Below, one piece after another: positions 1 through 6,002 of a DNA stretch of 6,075 nt. The translations under genes were made by a program, and so were the position numbers. The notes beneath the pieces are model-generated. The model was not told the DNA's origin and did not search any database. It was given only the letters and a program-made list of their open reading frames with translations. Source of the stretch: GWC2-37-13 sp964564535 (lineage in GTDB: Bacteria > Patescibacteriota > Microgenomatia > UBA1406 > GWC2-37-13). Positions within the stretch are counted from its first letter, which is position 1, and each line of letters begins with the position of its first letter. The stretch is taken from positions 1-6,075 of the forward strand of contig CAZMBH010000055.1 in assembly GCA_964564535.1 (NCBI GenBank), read 5' to 3'.

Positions 1-49
1 TGCGAATTCCGGTGATGTCGCACACCGAATCCGGAGCATGCCGCACAGT
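1..49 (+). repeat. IS21 left end with two tandem 23-bp-period repeats
   Basis: Two related units read inward on the plus strand, starting at 4 (GAATTCCGGTGATGTCGCACA) and 27 (GAATCCGGAGCATGCCGCACA), exactly 23 bp apart. Their shared core is GAATYCCGG-type sequence followed by ATGYCGCACA. The right end carries the same units on the opposite strand. IS21-family ends commonly carry several repeated units thought to be IstA binding sites, and that is the inferred role here. Note that these units are 20 or 21 bases each and differ at a few positions. Confidence 0.8.
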
Positions 50-56
50 CAGGAGA

Positions 57-71
57 GGGAAAACACTGGTT
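57..71 (+). repeat. Left subterminal inverted repeat of the IS21 element
   Basis: GGGAAAACACTGGTT at 57-71 matches GGGAAAATCACTGGTT read on the minus strand at 5987-6002, with one base inserted. Both copies lie just inside the tandem terminal units, so the inverted similarity of the two ends extends inward past the 23-bp repeats. It may be a further transposase or host-factor contact. Confidence 0.55.
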
Positions 72-85
72 GAAAATATTGTACA

Positions 86-835
86 TCATGTGTGCGACAT
101 GGTGCGGAATCCTCTCAATTTTCTTTGGGAATCGCCAAGTAAAGAAAGACGATAAGAGTTATGAATAGTCCGGTCGAGGATCGCATCAGCCAGAGTTGGA
201 TCAGGGAATCTGGCATGCCAATCCGAAACGGGGACCTGCGAAATAATGATTGTGGCAGAATTACCGAAGCGATCATCGAATACCTCTAATAAATCCTGAG
301 CAGAAGACAATTGAATGGGGTCACGCATCCAATCATCCAGGATCAATACCTCAGTTCTGGACAAGGAACGGAGCAAGTTGAGATAAGAACCATCCTGCCT
401 GGCTCGAGTGAGGGTATGCAGAAATCGGGCAGTGTGCAGGTAACGGACGGAATAGCCAGATCGGCAAGCGGCCACCCCCAGAGCACAAGCCAGATAGGAT
501 TTTCCAGTTCCCGTAGCACCCAGGACGAGGATATTGAGCGCTTTCTCAATCCAGTTGCATTGAGCCAGTTCAAGTACCAGTCGCCTGTCCAATCCTCGCT
601 CTGGAGAGAAATCCAGATCTTCCACAGTAGCTCGCATGGGAAACTCAGCCAGTTTTAGACGGCGCTTTGTGCGGCTGTCCAACCTGCGATTACATTCCAG
701 TTCCACCAATAGTAATAATCGATCTTCAAAGGAGAGCCCGGCATATTGAGGATTGGAGATCTGTTCATGCAAACCATCCCGGAATGCAGGTAGTCGCAGT
801 TGAAGTAATTTGTCCATCAGTGTTTGAGAGATCAT
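86..835 (-). CDS. istB: IstB, AAA+ ATPase helper of IS21 transposition
   Basis: IstB is the ATP-dependent partner of the IstA transposase; in this family it assembles on DNA, helps choose the target and stimulates IstA. The 249 residues match the usual length of about 250. An N-terminal IS21-type region (about 1-95) precedes the P-loop domain. Walker A is GATGTGKS at residues 106-113 and Walker B is VLILDD at 163-168. IIISQVPVSDW (about 196-206) and LDRTIHNSYRLSLLGDSQRK (about 220-239) correspond to the family's conserved C-terminal blocks. The ATG overlaps the istA stop by one base (TAATG), with an AGGAAAGG-type ribosome-binding site about ten bases upstream, which suggests translational coupling to istA. 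The gene looks intact. Because the insertion cuts istA upstream, its expression now depends on read-through or on a promoter in the inserted element. Confidence 0.95.
   Translation of the reverse strand: MISQTLMDKLLQLRLPAFRDGLHEQISNPQYAGLSFEDRLLLLVELECNRRLDSRTKRRLKLAEFPMRATVEDLDFSPERGLDRRLVLELAQCNWIEKALNILVLGATGTGKSYLACALGVAACRSGYSVRYLHTARFLHTLTRARQDGSYLNLLRSLSRTEVLILDDWMRDPIQLSSAQDLLEVFDDRFGNSATIIISQVPVSDWHARFPDPTLADAILDRTIHNSYRLSLLGDSQRKLRGFRTMSHT
91..112 (-). repeat. Extra terminal-type repeat inside the istB 3' end
   Basis: Read on the plus strand, 91-110 is TGTGCGACATGGTGCGGAAT followed by CC. It resembles the right-end unit TGTGCGACATGCTCCGGAAT with differences after the ATG. Its orientation is opposite to the two units at 4-47. 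It overlaps the last codons of istB (residues FRTMSHT and the stop), so the protein's tail is partly dictated by a DNA element. It is probably a third left-end binding site, which is inferred from similarity only. Confidence 0.55.
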
Positions 836-1626
836 TAGAGTTGCCTTTCCTGGTAGTATTTGGCGCCACGGATATTCTCGTGGGTTGGGAGGGTTTCAAC
901 TTTTGCAGGGGTTGAGGATAGTTTTTGCAGATGGATCAATTCCTGTAGAACAGCCTTGTACGAAAACACCTTAGCCTCATAAACAGCCTTACAAGCTTGT
1001 TCCAACAAGGGATGGCTATACTTCTTGGCGAGGCTGAGGATACCCAGACAAGATCGATAAGCCTGCTGCGGAAAAGAACGCGATTGGAGAGTAGCCTTCA
1101 CCAGAGCGGTTGTTTGAGGGCCAATACTGCTTGCCCACTCGATCAATCTATCCGGGTTGATATCCTCCATAAATTGATGGTTGGCAGGCATATGTTCACG
1201 CAGGGTGGAATAACGTCCGAGACGGAAGTTGCGGGGATGAATGGCAATTGATTTTCCCCTGTGGAAGATCTCCACCATCCTTTCTGTGGCATGGATGTCT
1301 ACTTTTTGGTGGATCAGGGTAAAGGGTACTGAGTACAGATGGCCTTCGAATTCAACATGGTAATCGATATTTACCGTTGCGATTTTCCGTTCAGCGTATT
1401 CATAGGGTTTCTCGGGCAATGGTCTCAAGTTAGGTTGATCGATCTCTTCGAACTCCTGGCGACGTGAACGACCCACTGACTTCATGATCTTGTTATTCAG
1501 CAGTTCCAACTGTTCTTTGATCGCTTGATTGACTTCATGCAAACTGAAAAACTTGCGGTTTCTTAGCGGCGCGATCACCCAGCGTTCCACATTTTGAACG
1601 CCGTTTTCAATAGCTCCCTTGTCTTT
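835..1626 (-). pseudogene. istA: IstA C-terminal fragment, separated by the RIT insertion
   Basis: This is the 3' part of the IS21 transposase gene, 263 codons plus stop counted from the insertion scar. It opens KDKGAIENGVQNVERW, where the Glu six residues after the first Lys (codon 1606-1608) is the catalytic Glu of the DDE triad. APLRNRKFFSL and then the family's C-terminal beta-rich region (VNIDYHVEFEGHLYSVPF and later) follow. The frame upstream runs through the palindrome into the RIT repeat and meets a TAA at 1654-1656. No ATG is in frame and the first possible start is a GTG at 1590 without a ribosome-binding site, so the piece is probably not made. Joined to 5180-5938 it completes a 516-residue IstA. 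Confidence 0.93.
1622..1626. repeat. TCTTT at the left RIT-host junction
   Basis: TCTTT here and at 5175-5179 are the only bases shared by both junctions. Keeping one copy and removing 1627-5179 restores IstA in frame as RVARPKDKGAIENG. The repeat can be either a five-base target duplication or the crossover core shared by the target and the circular element. For a tyrosine recombinase the second reading is more natural. Confidence 0.6.
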
Positions 1627-1627
1627 T

Positions 1628-1647
1628 TTATGCCGAATTCGGCATAA
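1628..1647. repeat. 20-bp perfect palindrome at the left RIT end only
   Basis: TTATGCCGAATTCGGCATAA is its own reverse complement. It lies between the host TCTTT and the left inverted repeat and has no counterpart at the right end. With one T/G mismatch (1627 against 1648) the symmetry continues outward for five more pairs, TCTTT at 1622-1626 against AAAGA at 1649-1653. It may be the spacer that joins the two element ends in a circular intermediate, or a coupling sequence carried from an earlier insertion site. Confidence 0.8.
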
Positions 1648-1750
1648 GAAAGATTATCCCGAAGATTTTATTATCCCGAACTTTCTGTTGTCAACTAAAA
1701 CTTGACTTGGTTTGTACAGTAAACCATTGAAAAAGTTCGGGATAATATTT
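1648..1750 (+). repeat. RIT left inverted repeat, 103 bp
   Basis: Base-by-base comparison shows this is the exact reverse complement of 5078-5180. It contains three copies of ATTATCCCGAA: direct copies at 1653-1663 and 1670-1680, and an inverted one at 1736-1746 (16-bp matches when extended, 1669-1684 against 1732-1747). It also holds a dyad of TGGTTT and AAACCA around seven bases (1708-1726) and the near-palindrome GTTGTCAAC (1687-1695). These are candidate recombinase contacts; the roles are inferred. The first base (1648) could belong to either element or junction. Confidence 0.95.
1665..1694 (-). promoter_or_regulatory. Outward promoter candidate in the left RIT repeat
   Basis: On the minus strand TTGACA (1689-1694) is followed after 18 bases by TAAAAT (1665-1670): a full-consensus -35 box and a five-of-six -10 box. 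It points out of the RIT element into the istA 3' fragment and istB. The predicted transcript would start near 1657-1658 and carry the 20-bp palindrome in its leader. The spacer contains one of the ATTATCCCGAA motifs, so recombinase binding could repress it. This is pattern evidence only. Confidence 0.45.
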
Positions 1751-1762
1751 TTAGTTGGTTCA

Positions 1763-2803
1763 TCAACCTGTAAGTCCACACAGTTTTAGTATCAGATCCT
1801 CATTATCTTGCCATACTGGCCCTTCTTCTGATGAGTTTTTATCATCCCATTTAATGATTTTTTCCAGAGCTGCCCTCATCATCGATGTATCCGCGAATGC
1901 ATAAATATCTGTAGTATTCACACTCACATGTCCAAGGAAATCTTTTATATACGAAAGCGGAATTCCGGACTGGTACAAATGCATCGCCCTTGTGTGTCGA
2001 AACAGGTGAGCATGCATTTGTAGCGGCACTTCAGAACACCCTTGATGAGCTAACTTTGCATACCGCTTGAGGAAGCAAGAAACATTATCTTCAGACATCT
2101 TGCCTGTTTGCCCTTTAATGGTTGTATAAAAAAGATAATGATCATTTTCCTTAAAACCGTCCAGATGAAATATTTTCAGGTATTCATTTAGATGAGCAAT
2201 GGTTTTGTCCATTAATGGAACGGCTCGAGTTTTGTTTCCTTTGCCGGTGAGATAGATGCATGGGGTTGGATCATTCAGGTGGAGATCCTTCAATTTCAGA
2301 TCAAGAATCTCCTGAATCCGTGCACCTGTGTCATACATAAGTATCATGAAAAATCGATCCCTCAACCCCCGCCGAGTTTTAGGGTTGGGCTGTTCAAGAA
2401 TCGTCTTCAAAGCAGTTTCAGACATATATTCCACCCTGTTCCTCACCAATCTTTGTGGAGACACATCCAGAACATTCATATAGATAGCCATTAGGGTGGA
2501 ATCTTCCATGGCACAATAGTGAAAAAAGGATTTCAATGCCGCTAGCCTTAGGTTCTTTGTCGATGCCCCACAATGACGTGCGTTTTGCAGCCAGGCCAGG
2601 AATTCATAAATCAGCTCGTGGTTGATCCTGCCGAAGTTTATCTTAGTAAATGGGATTCCTTTTTCTTCAGACAAAAACTTGCGAAAGAGATTAAGGGTGT
2701 CGCGGTATGCCTTGGTCGTATTGGCACTGTAGCACTTGTTTTTTGGAAGAAATACAGTTAGAAATCCCCTTACATACCTGAAAAAACGATCATCATTTCC
2801 CAT
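1763..2803 (-). CDS. ritC: RitC, third tyrosine recombinase of the RIT element
   Basis: This is a 346-residue site-specific recombinase of the phage-integrase/XerCD type, expected to cut and rejoin the element ends through a phosphotyrosine link. An N-terminal SAM-like core-binding domain spans about 1-115 and the catalytic domain about 125-310. Visible catalytic residues are Arg162 (DTGARIQEIL), Lys188 (TGKGNKTR), His266 and Arg269 (HLFRH), His292 (FLGH) and Tyr301 (DIYA), the last nine residues after the LGH His as in Xer proteins. The roughly 45-residue tail after Tyr301 is not assigned. The ATG overlaps the ritB end by 11 bases and has GGAGG six bases upstream (2810-2814), inside ritB. 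It is the last gene before the left repeat, and its stop is 12 bases from it. The individual duty of each Rit protein cannot be read from the sequence. Confidence 0.92.
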   Translation of the reverse strand: MGNDDRFFRYVRGFLTVFLPKNKCYSANTTKAYRDTLNLFRKFLSEEKGIPFTKINFGRINHELIYEFLAWLQNARHCGASTKNLRLAALKSFFHYCAMEDSTLMAIYMNVLDVSPQRLVRNRVEYMSETALKTILEQPNPKTRRGLRDRFFMILMYDTGARIQEILDLKLKDLHLNDPTPCIYLTGKGNKTRAVPLMDKTIAHLNEYLKIFHLDGFKENDHYLFYTTIKGQTGKMSEDNVSCFLKRYAKLAHQGCSEVPLQMHAHLFRHTRAMHLYQSGIPLSYIKDFLGHVSVNTTDIYAFADTSMMRAALEKIIKWDDKNSSEEGPVWQDNEDLILKLCGLTG

Positions 2804-3764
2804 AATTTGCCTCCGGGATTAAGTTCGCACCTTTTGCAAGGGTTTTTTCCTTGAATAGAGGAAAGAATTCCGGAACAAAATGCAGATAATAATCAGTTTC
2901 TGTCAAATGGGCATGACCCAGGTACATGCTTAGATAGGGTAGATATGCATTGAGGTCTTTGCCTTCCTGAACCCATAAGTTGAGACGTTTCACTGCGAAC
3001 GAATGGCGAAAATCATGCACGCGGGGTGGATTGCCGCTGAGATTAGCAGTGCTAGTTTTATCCCAGAAAAGGTGAAACCAGTAATCGATCATACTGTCGC
3101 AATAAAAATTTCCCCGTTGATTTGGGAAGAACGCGACACGGTCAGGAAAAATACGGCTAACTTTTGCTTGGTAAATACGGCAGAGAGCCAATAACTCCTC
3201 AGACAGCATCACCTTGCGGTCCTTGTTGCCTTTAGACTGCCGGATTATCAGCTGGCCGGTTTCCAGATCAACATCTTCAACTTTTAACAACCTGGCTTCT
3301 GAGGAGCGTAACCCGCAGCAATACAGAAGCCGAAAAAATACTGGGATGATTAAGTGTCTGGCTGGTGGGCTGTATGGACTCACCGCACACAGATCAATTT
3401 CAGCAAAGAAAGCTCGCAGTTCCTGATCTGTGTAGATATGCGGTACATAGCGGATCTGCTTCCCGGGAATCCCTGTTGGAATGAGGTAGGCATCAACGCC
3501 AATACTGTTCATGTATTTGGCCAATTGCCTTACCGGGGTAATCCGGCGTAGAAGTCCATTTGGGTGTTCATCCTCTCTTTTTTCCGCCCAATGCATGGCG
3601 ATCTCTTGGGTAAGGATTGTTTCATCAGGATAATTGTGCATGCAGAAAACATCTAACATTTTCAATATTCGAGCAGAAGAATCATAGGGATAACCAATTG
3701 AGTGTTTTTGTTCGATCAGACCTTCAATATAGGTCTTGAAGTTGCCAGAGTATGCATATTTCAT
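2793..3764 (-). CDS. ritB: RitB, second tyrosine recombinase of the RIT element
   Basis: This 323-residue tyrosine recombinase has an N-terminal core-binding domain (about 1-100) and a catalytic domain (about 110-300). The active-site set is complete: Arg153 (CGLRSSEARLL), Lys178 (QSKGNKDRKV), His250 and Arg253 (HDFRH), His284 (YLGH) and Tyr293 of DYYLHF. Tyr293 is preferred over Tyr292 because it is nine residues after the LGH His, as in the two neighbours. Its ATG shares ATGA with the ritA stop, and a strong AAGGAGGA lies six bases upstream (3771-3778) within the ritA end. This implies coupled translation and balanced amounts of the three proteins. The short tail after Tyr293 holds no recognisable domain. 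It fits the middle position of a RIT trio by order and size. Confidence 0.92.
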   Translation of the reverse strand: MKYAYSGNFKTYIEGLIEQKHSIGYPYDSSARILKMLDVFCMHNYPDETILTQEIAMHWAEKREDEHPNGLLRRITPVRQLAKYMNSIGVDAYLIPTGIPGKQIRYVPHIYTDQELRAFFAEIDLCAVSPYSPPARHLIIPVFFRLLYCCGLRSSEARLLKVEDVDLETGQLIIRQSKGNKDRKVMLSEELLALCRIYQAKVSRIFPDRVAFFPNQRGNFYCDSMIDYWFHLFWDKTSTANLSGNPPRVHDFRHSFAVKRLNLWVQEGKDLNAYLPYLSMYLGHAHLTETDYYLHFVPEFFPLFKEKTLAKGANLIPEANYGK

Positions 3765-5011
3765 AGCAGCTCCTCCTTAGTAACTTCAATTCCCTGTAGA
3801 CTGAGTGCACAAGCACGTAGATGCGCCAGATCCGTAGAGAGATAGATCTTAGTGGAATCCTTATTCCGATGCCCCAAGATACTTGAAATTATTGGGAGGG
3901 GCGTCTCTTCCGAGAGTAGACGCGCTGCCAGGGAATGGCGAAGACAGTGGAACCCCCTTTGATCACCATTGTCTTGCCGGATACCAGCGTCTTTCATTAA
4001 CTTTCGGCTGACACTATAACAACTAGAACGTCCAGAAAGTTTATGATATGGTGCATGCGTTTGCAAAAATGTTTGGGGCAGTTGTGAATAGGGTCTTCCG
4101 TTCAGAATGTAATCCGCAATAGCGTTCCCAACATCTGTTAACAAAGGCAACACTAAAGGTGTACCTGTTTTTTCTTGTACGATTTCGATGGTATTGGTTT
4201 TCCAGTGAATATCACTCAGTTTGAGATTTGAGATATCAATGGACCTGAGACCAGTCCTGAGTGCAAGTAACAGCATGGCACAGTTACGTTTACCGGATGG
4301 TGTATTTCGATCCACAGAACTTAGTAGTTTCTGCTCCTCCTTGGGTGTAATCGTGGGGACAATAAGGGTCTTTCTTCCAAAACTACCGGGTATGGCCCGG
4401 CTCAAACTACAGTTTATCAGGTTCTTTTTCTCGGTAAATCTGAGGAAAGAACGTAGAGCTGACAAAACCGTTCTCATACTGGTTGGCTGGTACTGTTTTG
4501 ATATGGAAGGAATAAAGAGACTAACGGTGATTAACTGGACATCTGCCATATCCTTGATATTCTTCAACTCCAAATATTCTAAGAATTGTCTGGAAACGAT
4601 TCCGTACGTTTGGATAGTGCCAAACGCTTTCCCCTCATTTTTTAGATTATTGACATATTCATTTAACAAGAGCACATAAGCCGGTTGGTGCAAATAAGTT
4701 GGAGGATCATATTTGTGGCAGTTCCATGTGAATTGATCCTTTTCATAAATCTCTATCAACATAAAAACTGTTAGGCGGATCAGTTTATATCGCCATTTTT
4801 TTATTGCTCCAGCTTCCAATTGTTTCTTGGATTCAAAGACATATTGCTCTGCCAATTGTTTTGAAAACAGGACCTGATTCTTTCCGATGAAATATCTAGT
4901 TAATCCTCCCCAAGTCATCGCATATTGATATAACGTTGATCGGCTGTGCTCTAATGGACGAATGGATTCTTTCGTCCGTGCAATGAGTTCTGATAACAAT
5001 ATTTCGTCCAT
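3761..5011 (-). CDS. ritA: RitA, first tyrosine recombinase of the RIT element
   Basis: This is the first and largest gene of the trio, 416 residues. An extra N-terminal stretch (about 1-105) precedes a core-binding domain (about 108-205), followed by the catalytic domain (about 215-400). Catalytic residues are Arg256 (LRTGLRSIDI), Lys281 (QEKTGTPLVL), His355 and Arg358 (FHCLRHS), His381 (ILGH) and Tyr390 (KIYLSTD). All are present, so the enzyme should be active. The ATG is supported by GGAGGAG seven bases upstream (5019-5025). The 66-bp leader up to the right repeat holds no convincing promoter with room for that ribosome-binding site. The extra N-terminal region might contact repeats in the inverted ends, in the way arm-binding domains do; that is only inference. 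Confidence 0.93.
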   Translation of the reverse strand: MDEILLSELIARTKESIRPLEHSRSTLYQYAMTWGGLTRYFIGKNQVLFSKQLAEQYVFESKKQLEAGAIKKWRYKLIRLTVFMLIEIYEKDQFTWNCHKYDPPTYLHQPAYVLLLNEYVNNLKNEGKAFGTIQTYGIVSRQFLEYLELKNIKDMADVQLITVSLFIPSISKQYQPTSMRTVLSALRSFLRFTEKKNLINCSLSRAIPGSFGRKTLIVPTITPKEEQKLLSSVDRNTPSGKRNCAMLLLALRTGLRSIDISNLKLSDIHWKTNTIEIVQEKTGTPLVLPLLTDVGNAIADYILNGRPYSQLPQTFLQTHAPYHKLSGRSSCYSVSRKLMKDAGIRQDNGDQRGFHCLRHSLAARLLSEETPLPIISSILGHRNKDSTKIYLSTDLAHLRACALSLQGIEVTKEELL

Positions 5012-5077
5012 ACTGCAACTCCTCCATAATATCTGTTAGGAAAATCCTATTTCAATTATGGATTGTTTGGACGCAAG
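5012..5077 (-). promoter_or_regulatory. ritA leader with strong ribosome-binding site
   Basis: This short gap between the right repeat and ritA contains GGAGGAG at 5019-5025, seven bases before the ATG. The only promoter-like pair inside it, TTGAAA with TATTAT 18 bases on, would start RNA at or after the ribosome-binding site, so it is not accepted. The rit genes may be transcribed from istA upstream, or from a promoter across the joined ends of a circle. Confidence 0.5.
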
Positions 5078-5133
5078 AAATATTATCCCGAACTTTTTCA
5101 ATGGTTTACTGTACAAACCAAGTCAAGTTTTAG

Positions 5134-5163
5134 TTGACAACAGAAAGTTCGGGATAATAAAAT
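5134..5163 (+). promoter_or_regulatory. Outward promoter candidate in the right RIT repeat
   Basis: This is the mirror copy of the left promoter: TTGACA at 5134-5139, an 18-base spacer and TAAAAT at 5158-5163 on the plus strand. It faces the istA 5' fragment on the antisense strand, so here it would give antisense RNA to istA. Confidence 0.42.
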
Positions 5164-5174
5164 CTTCGGGATAA

Positions 5175-5179
5175 TCTTT
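5175..5179. repeat. TCTTT at the right RIT-host junction
   Basis: This is the partner of the TCTTT at 1622-1626. It is at the same time the tip of the right RIT repeat, immediately after the outermost TTCGGGATAA motif, and the IstA codons before the scar. The element end and the target therefore share these five bases. Confidence 0.6.
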
Positions 5180-5941
5180 CGGCCGGGCAACACGGGCTGG
5201 GATTACTGCAAATTGGTAGTATTCCGCCAGTTCTTGGTAAGCCAGGTTGACTCCTGGTTCGTAGTAGTTGGGTTTGGTGATCCCGGTCTTTACATTATCA
5301 GGTTTAACGATCTTTACTACACCACCAAAAAACTCCAAAGCTCGCACATGACCATTGTTCCAATTACACTGGTTTGCACTCGCCTGTGCTTCCGCATACA
5401 TGTAATTACTGGCGGGTAAGGTTGCCACAAATACTGGAGCATGGTTAATTTCACCGGTTTCCGGATTAATGATAGGAATCTTCGGACCTACATAATCCAC
5501 CTGCATTTCTTCGCCACCCGTATGCTCAATGTGTTTACTGGGCTCTATCTGGCTTTTCTTCCAGCGCTGATAGTACTCGCAAAATTGGGAGTATTGATAT
5601 CCTTCCGGGTATTTGCCTTTGTATTCCTGCCACAGCAACTGCAGCGTGACTCCCTTTTGTCGTTTCTCTTTTTGCAATGCTTCCCAGTCTGGCATGGGAT
5701 ATTCCCACTCCAAGGACTCTACTTTCTTTTCCGGGAACAGTTTCTGATAAAGTTCCTCTTCCTCAACCTCTCCAAGCGGCCAGCAGACTCCAGCAGTCTC
5801 TGCTCTTTTCAGGTACTCGCCAACCGTGCTATTGGATACCTTGCAGGCTCCCGCAATCGCCCTGTTCGACAGCTTAGTTTCATACTTCAATCTCAATACT
5901 TCTTTGATTTTTCTCATGGTTAATCGCTCCTGGGCCATTGC

Positions 5942-5966
5942 TACCTCCTTGATCCTCAAGGAAATA
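5942..5966 (-). promoter_or_regulatory. Hairpin burying the istA ribosome-binding site
   Basis: In the mRNA sense, TATTTCCTTGA (5956-5966) can pair with TCAAGGAGGTA (5942-5952) around a GGA loop. That gives eleven pairs: nine Watson-Crick and two G-U. The AAGGAGG ribosome-binding site (5944-5950) lies wholly in the 3' arm. Such a structure would hold down IstA translation. Insertion sequences are known to use hairpins that block translation of read-through RNA (IS10 and IS50 are standard cases); the same job is inferred here. Confidence 0.6.
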
Positions 5967-5986
5967 GCATGCCATATTTTGGGATT

Positions 5987-6002
5987 AACCAGTGATTTTC
6001 CC
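5987..6002 (-). repeat. Right subterminal inverted repeat of the IS21 element
   Basis: GGGAAAATCACTGGTT on the minus strand is the partner of 57-71, with one additional base. It lies in the istA leader, 49 bases before the start codon, so a protein bound here could also affect istA expression. Confidence 0.55.

Larger units (their letters stand above)
1627..5179 (-). mobile_element. Recombinase-in-trio (RIT) element inserted in istA
   Basis: Three adjacent, overlapping tyrosine-recombinase genes in the same direction, enclosed by long inverted repeats and carrying no other gene, are the defining layout of recombinase-in-trio elements. Gene sizes are 416, 323 and 346 codons. The boundaries come from restoring the interrupted istA: deletion of these 3553 bp rejoins both istA pieces in frame with family-typical sequence across the scar. 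The left boundary includes one T and a 20-bp palindrome outside the inverted repeat, while the right boundary has neither. Genes inside look more AT-rich than the surrounding IS21 genes, consistent with separate origin. Tn554 was considered, but its third gene is not a tyrosine recombinase and it lacks such repeats. Confidence 0.9.
5078..5180 (-). repeat. RIT right inverted repeat, 103 bp
   Basis: This is identical, as reverse complement, to 1648-1750. The three motif copies fall at 5082-5092 (ATTATCCCGAA) and, as TTCGGGATAAT, at 5148-5158 and 5165-5175. The last motif abuts the TCTTT at the junction. The C at 5180 is read in the restored istA codon CCG, so it may be host sequence that happens to match, which would make the element's own repeat 102 bp. 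Confidence 0.95.
5123..5938 (-). pseudogene. istA: IstA N-terminal fragment with an 18-residue tail from the RIT repeat
   Basis: This is the 5' part of the IS21 transposase. Native sequence runs from 5938 to 5180 (253 codons) and the frame then reads into the RIT repeat for 18 residues (KDYPEDFIIPNFLLSTKT) to a stop at 5123. The start ATG at 5938 is chosen over one 81 bases upstream because AAGGAGG lies six bases before it and the protein then begins near the family's usual LTMRKIKEVLRL. A helix-turn-helix region is at about 23-43 (SNRAIAGACKVSNSTVGEYL). Catalytic Asp148 (MQVDYVGPK) and Asp214 (VKPDNVKTG) remain, while the Glu (260 in the restored protein) is in the other fragment. It cannot catalyse transposition alone, but it may fold as a DNA-binding fragment. 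Confidence 0.93.

Noticed and set aside
311..1251. Plus-strand open frames over istB and istA
   Set aside because: They are antisense to well-supported conserved proteins, lack recognisable domains and have no suitable ribosome-binding context.
1751..1768. Possible terminator after ritC (GGTT-GATG-AACC on the minus strand)
   Set aside because: Only four pairs and no clear run of T after it.
4221..4679. 152-codon plus-strand frame opposite ritA, and a 160-codon one at 5441-5923 opposite istA
   Set aside because: Both are shadows of conserved minus-strand genes and resemble no known family.
1763..5011. Tn554-like transposon or a prophage integrase cluster
   Set aside because: All three genes are tyrosine recombinases, the ends are long inverted repeats and there is no cargo; in Tn554 the third gene is not a tyrosine recombinase.
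5026..5055. TTGAAA and TATTAT with an 18-base spacer on the minus strand as a ritA promoter
   Set aside because: RNA would begin at or beyond the GGAGGAG ribosome-binding site, leaving it off the message.
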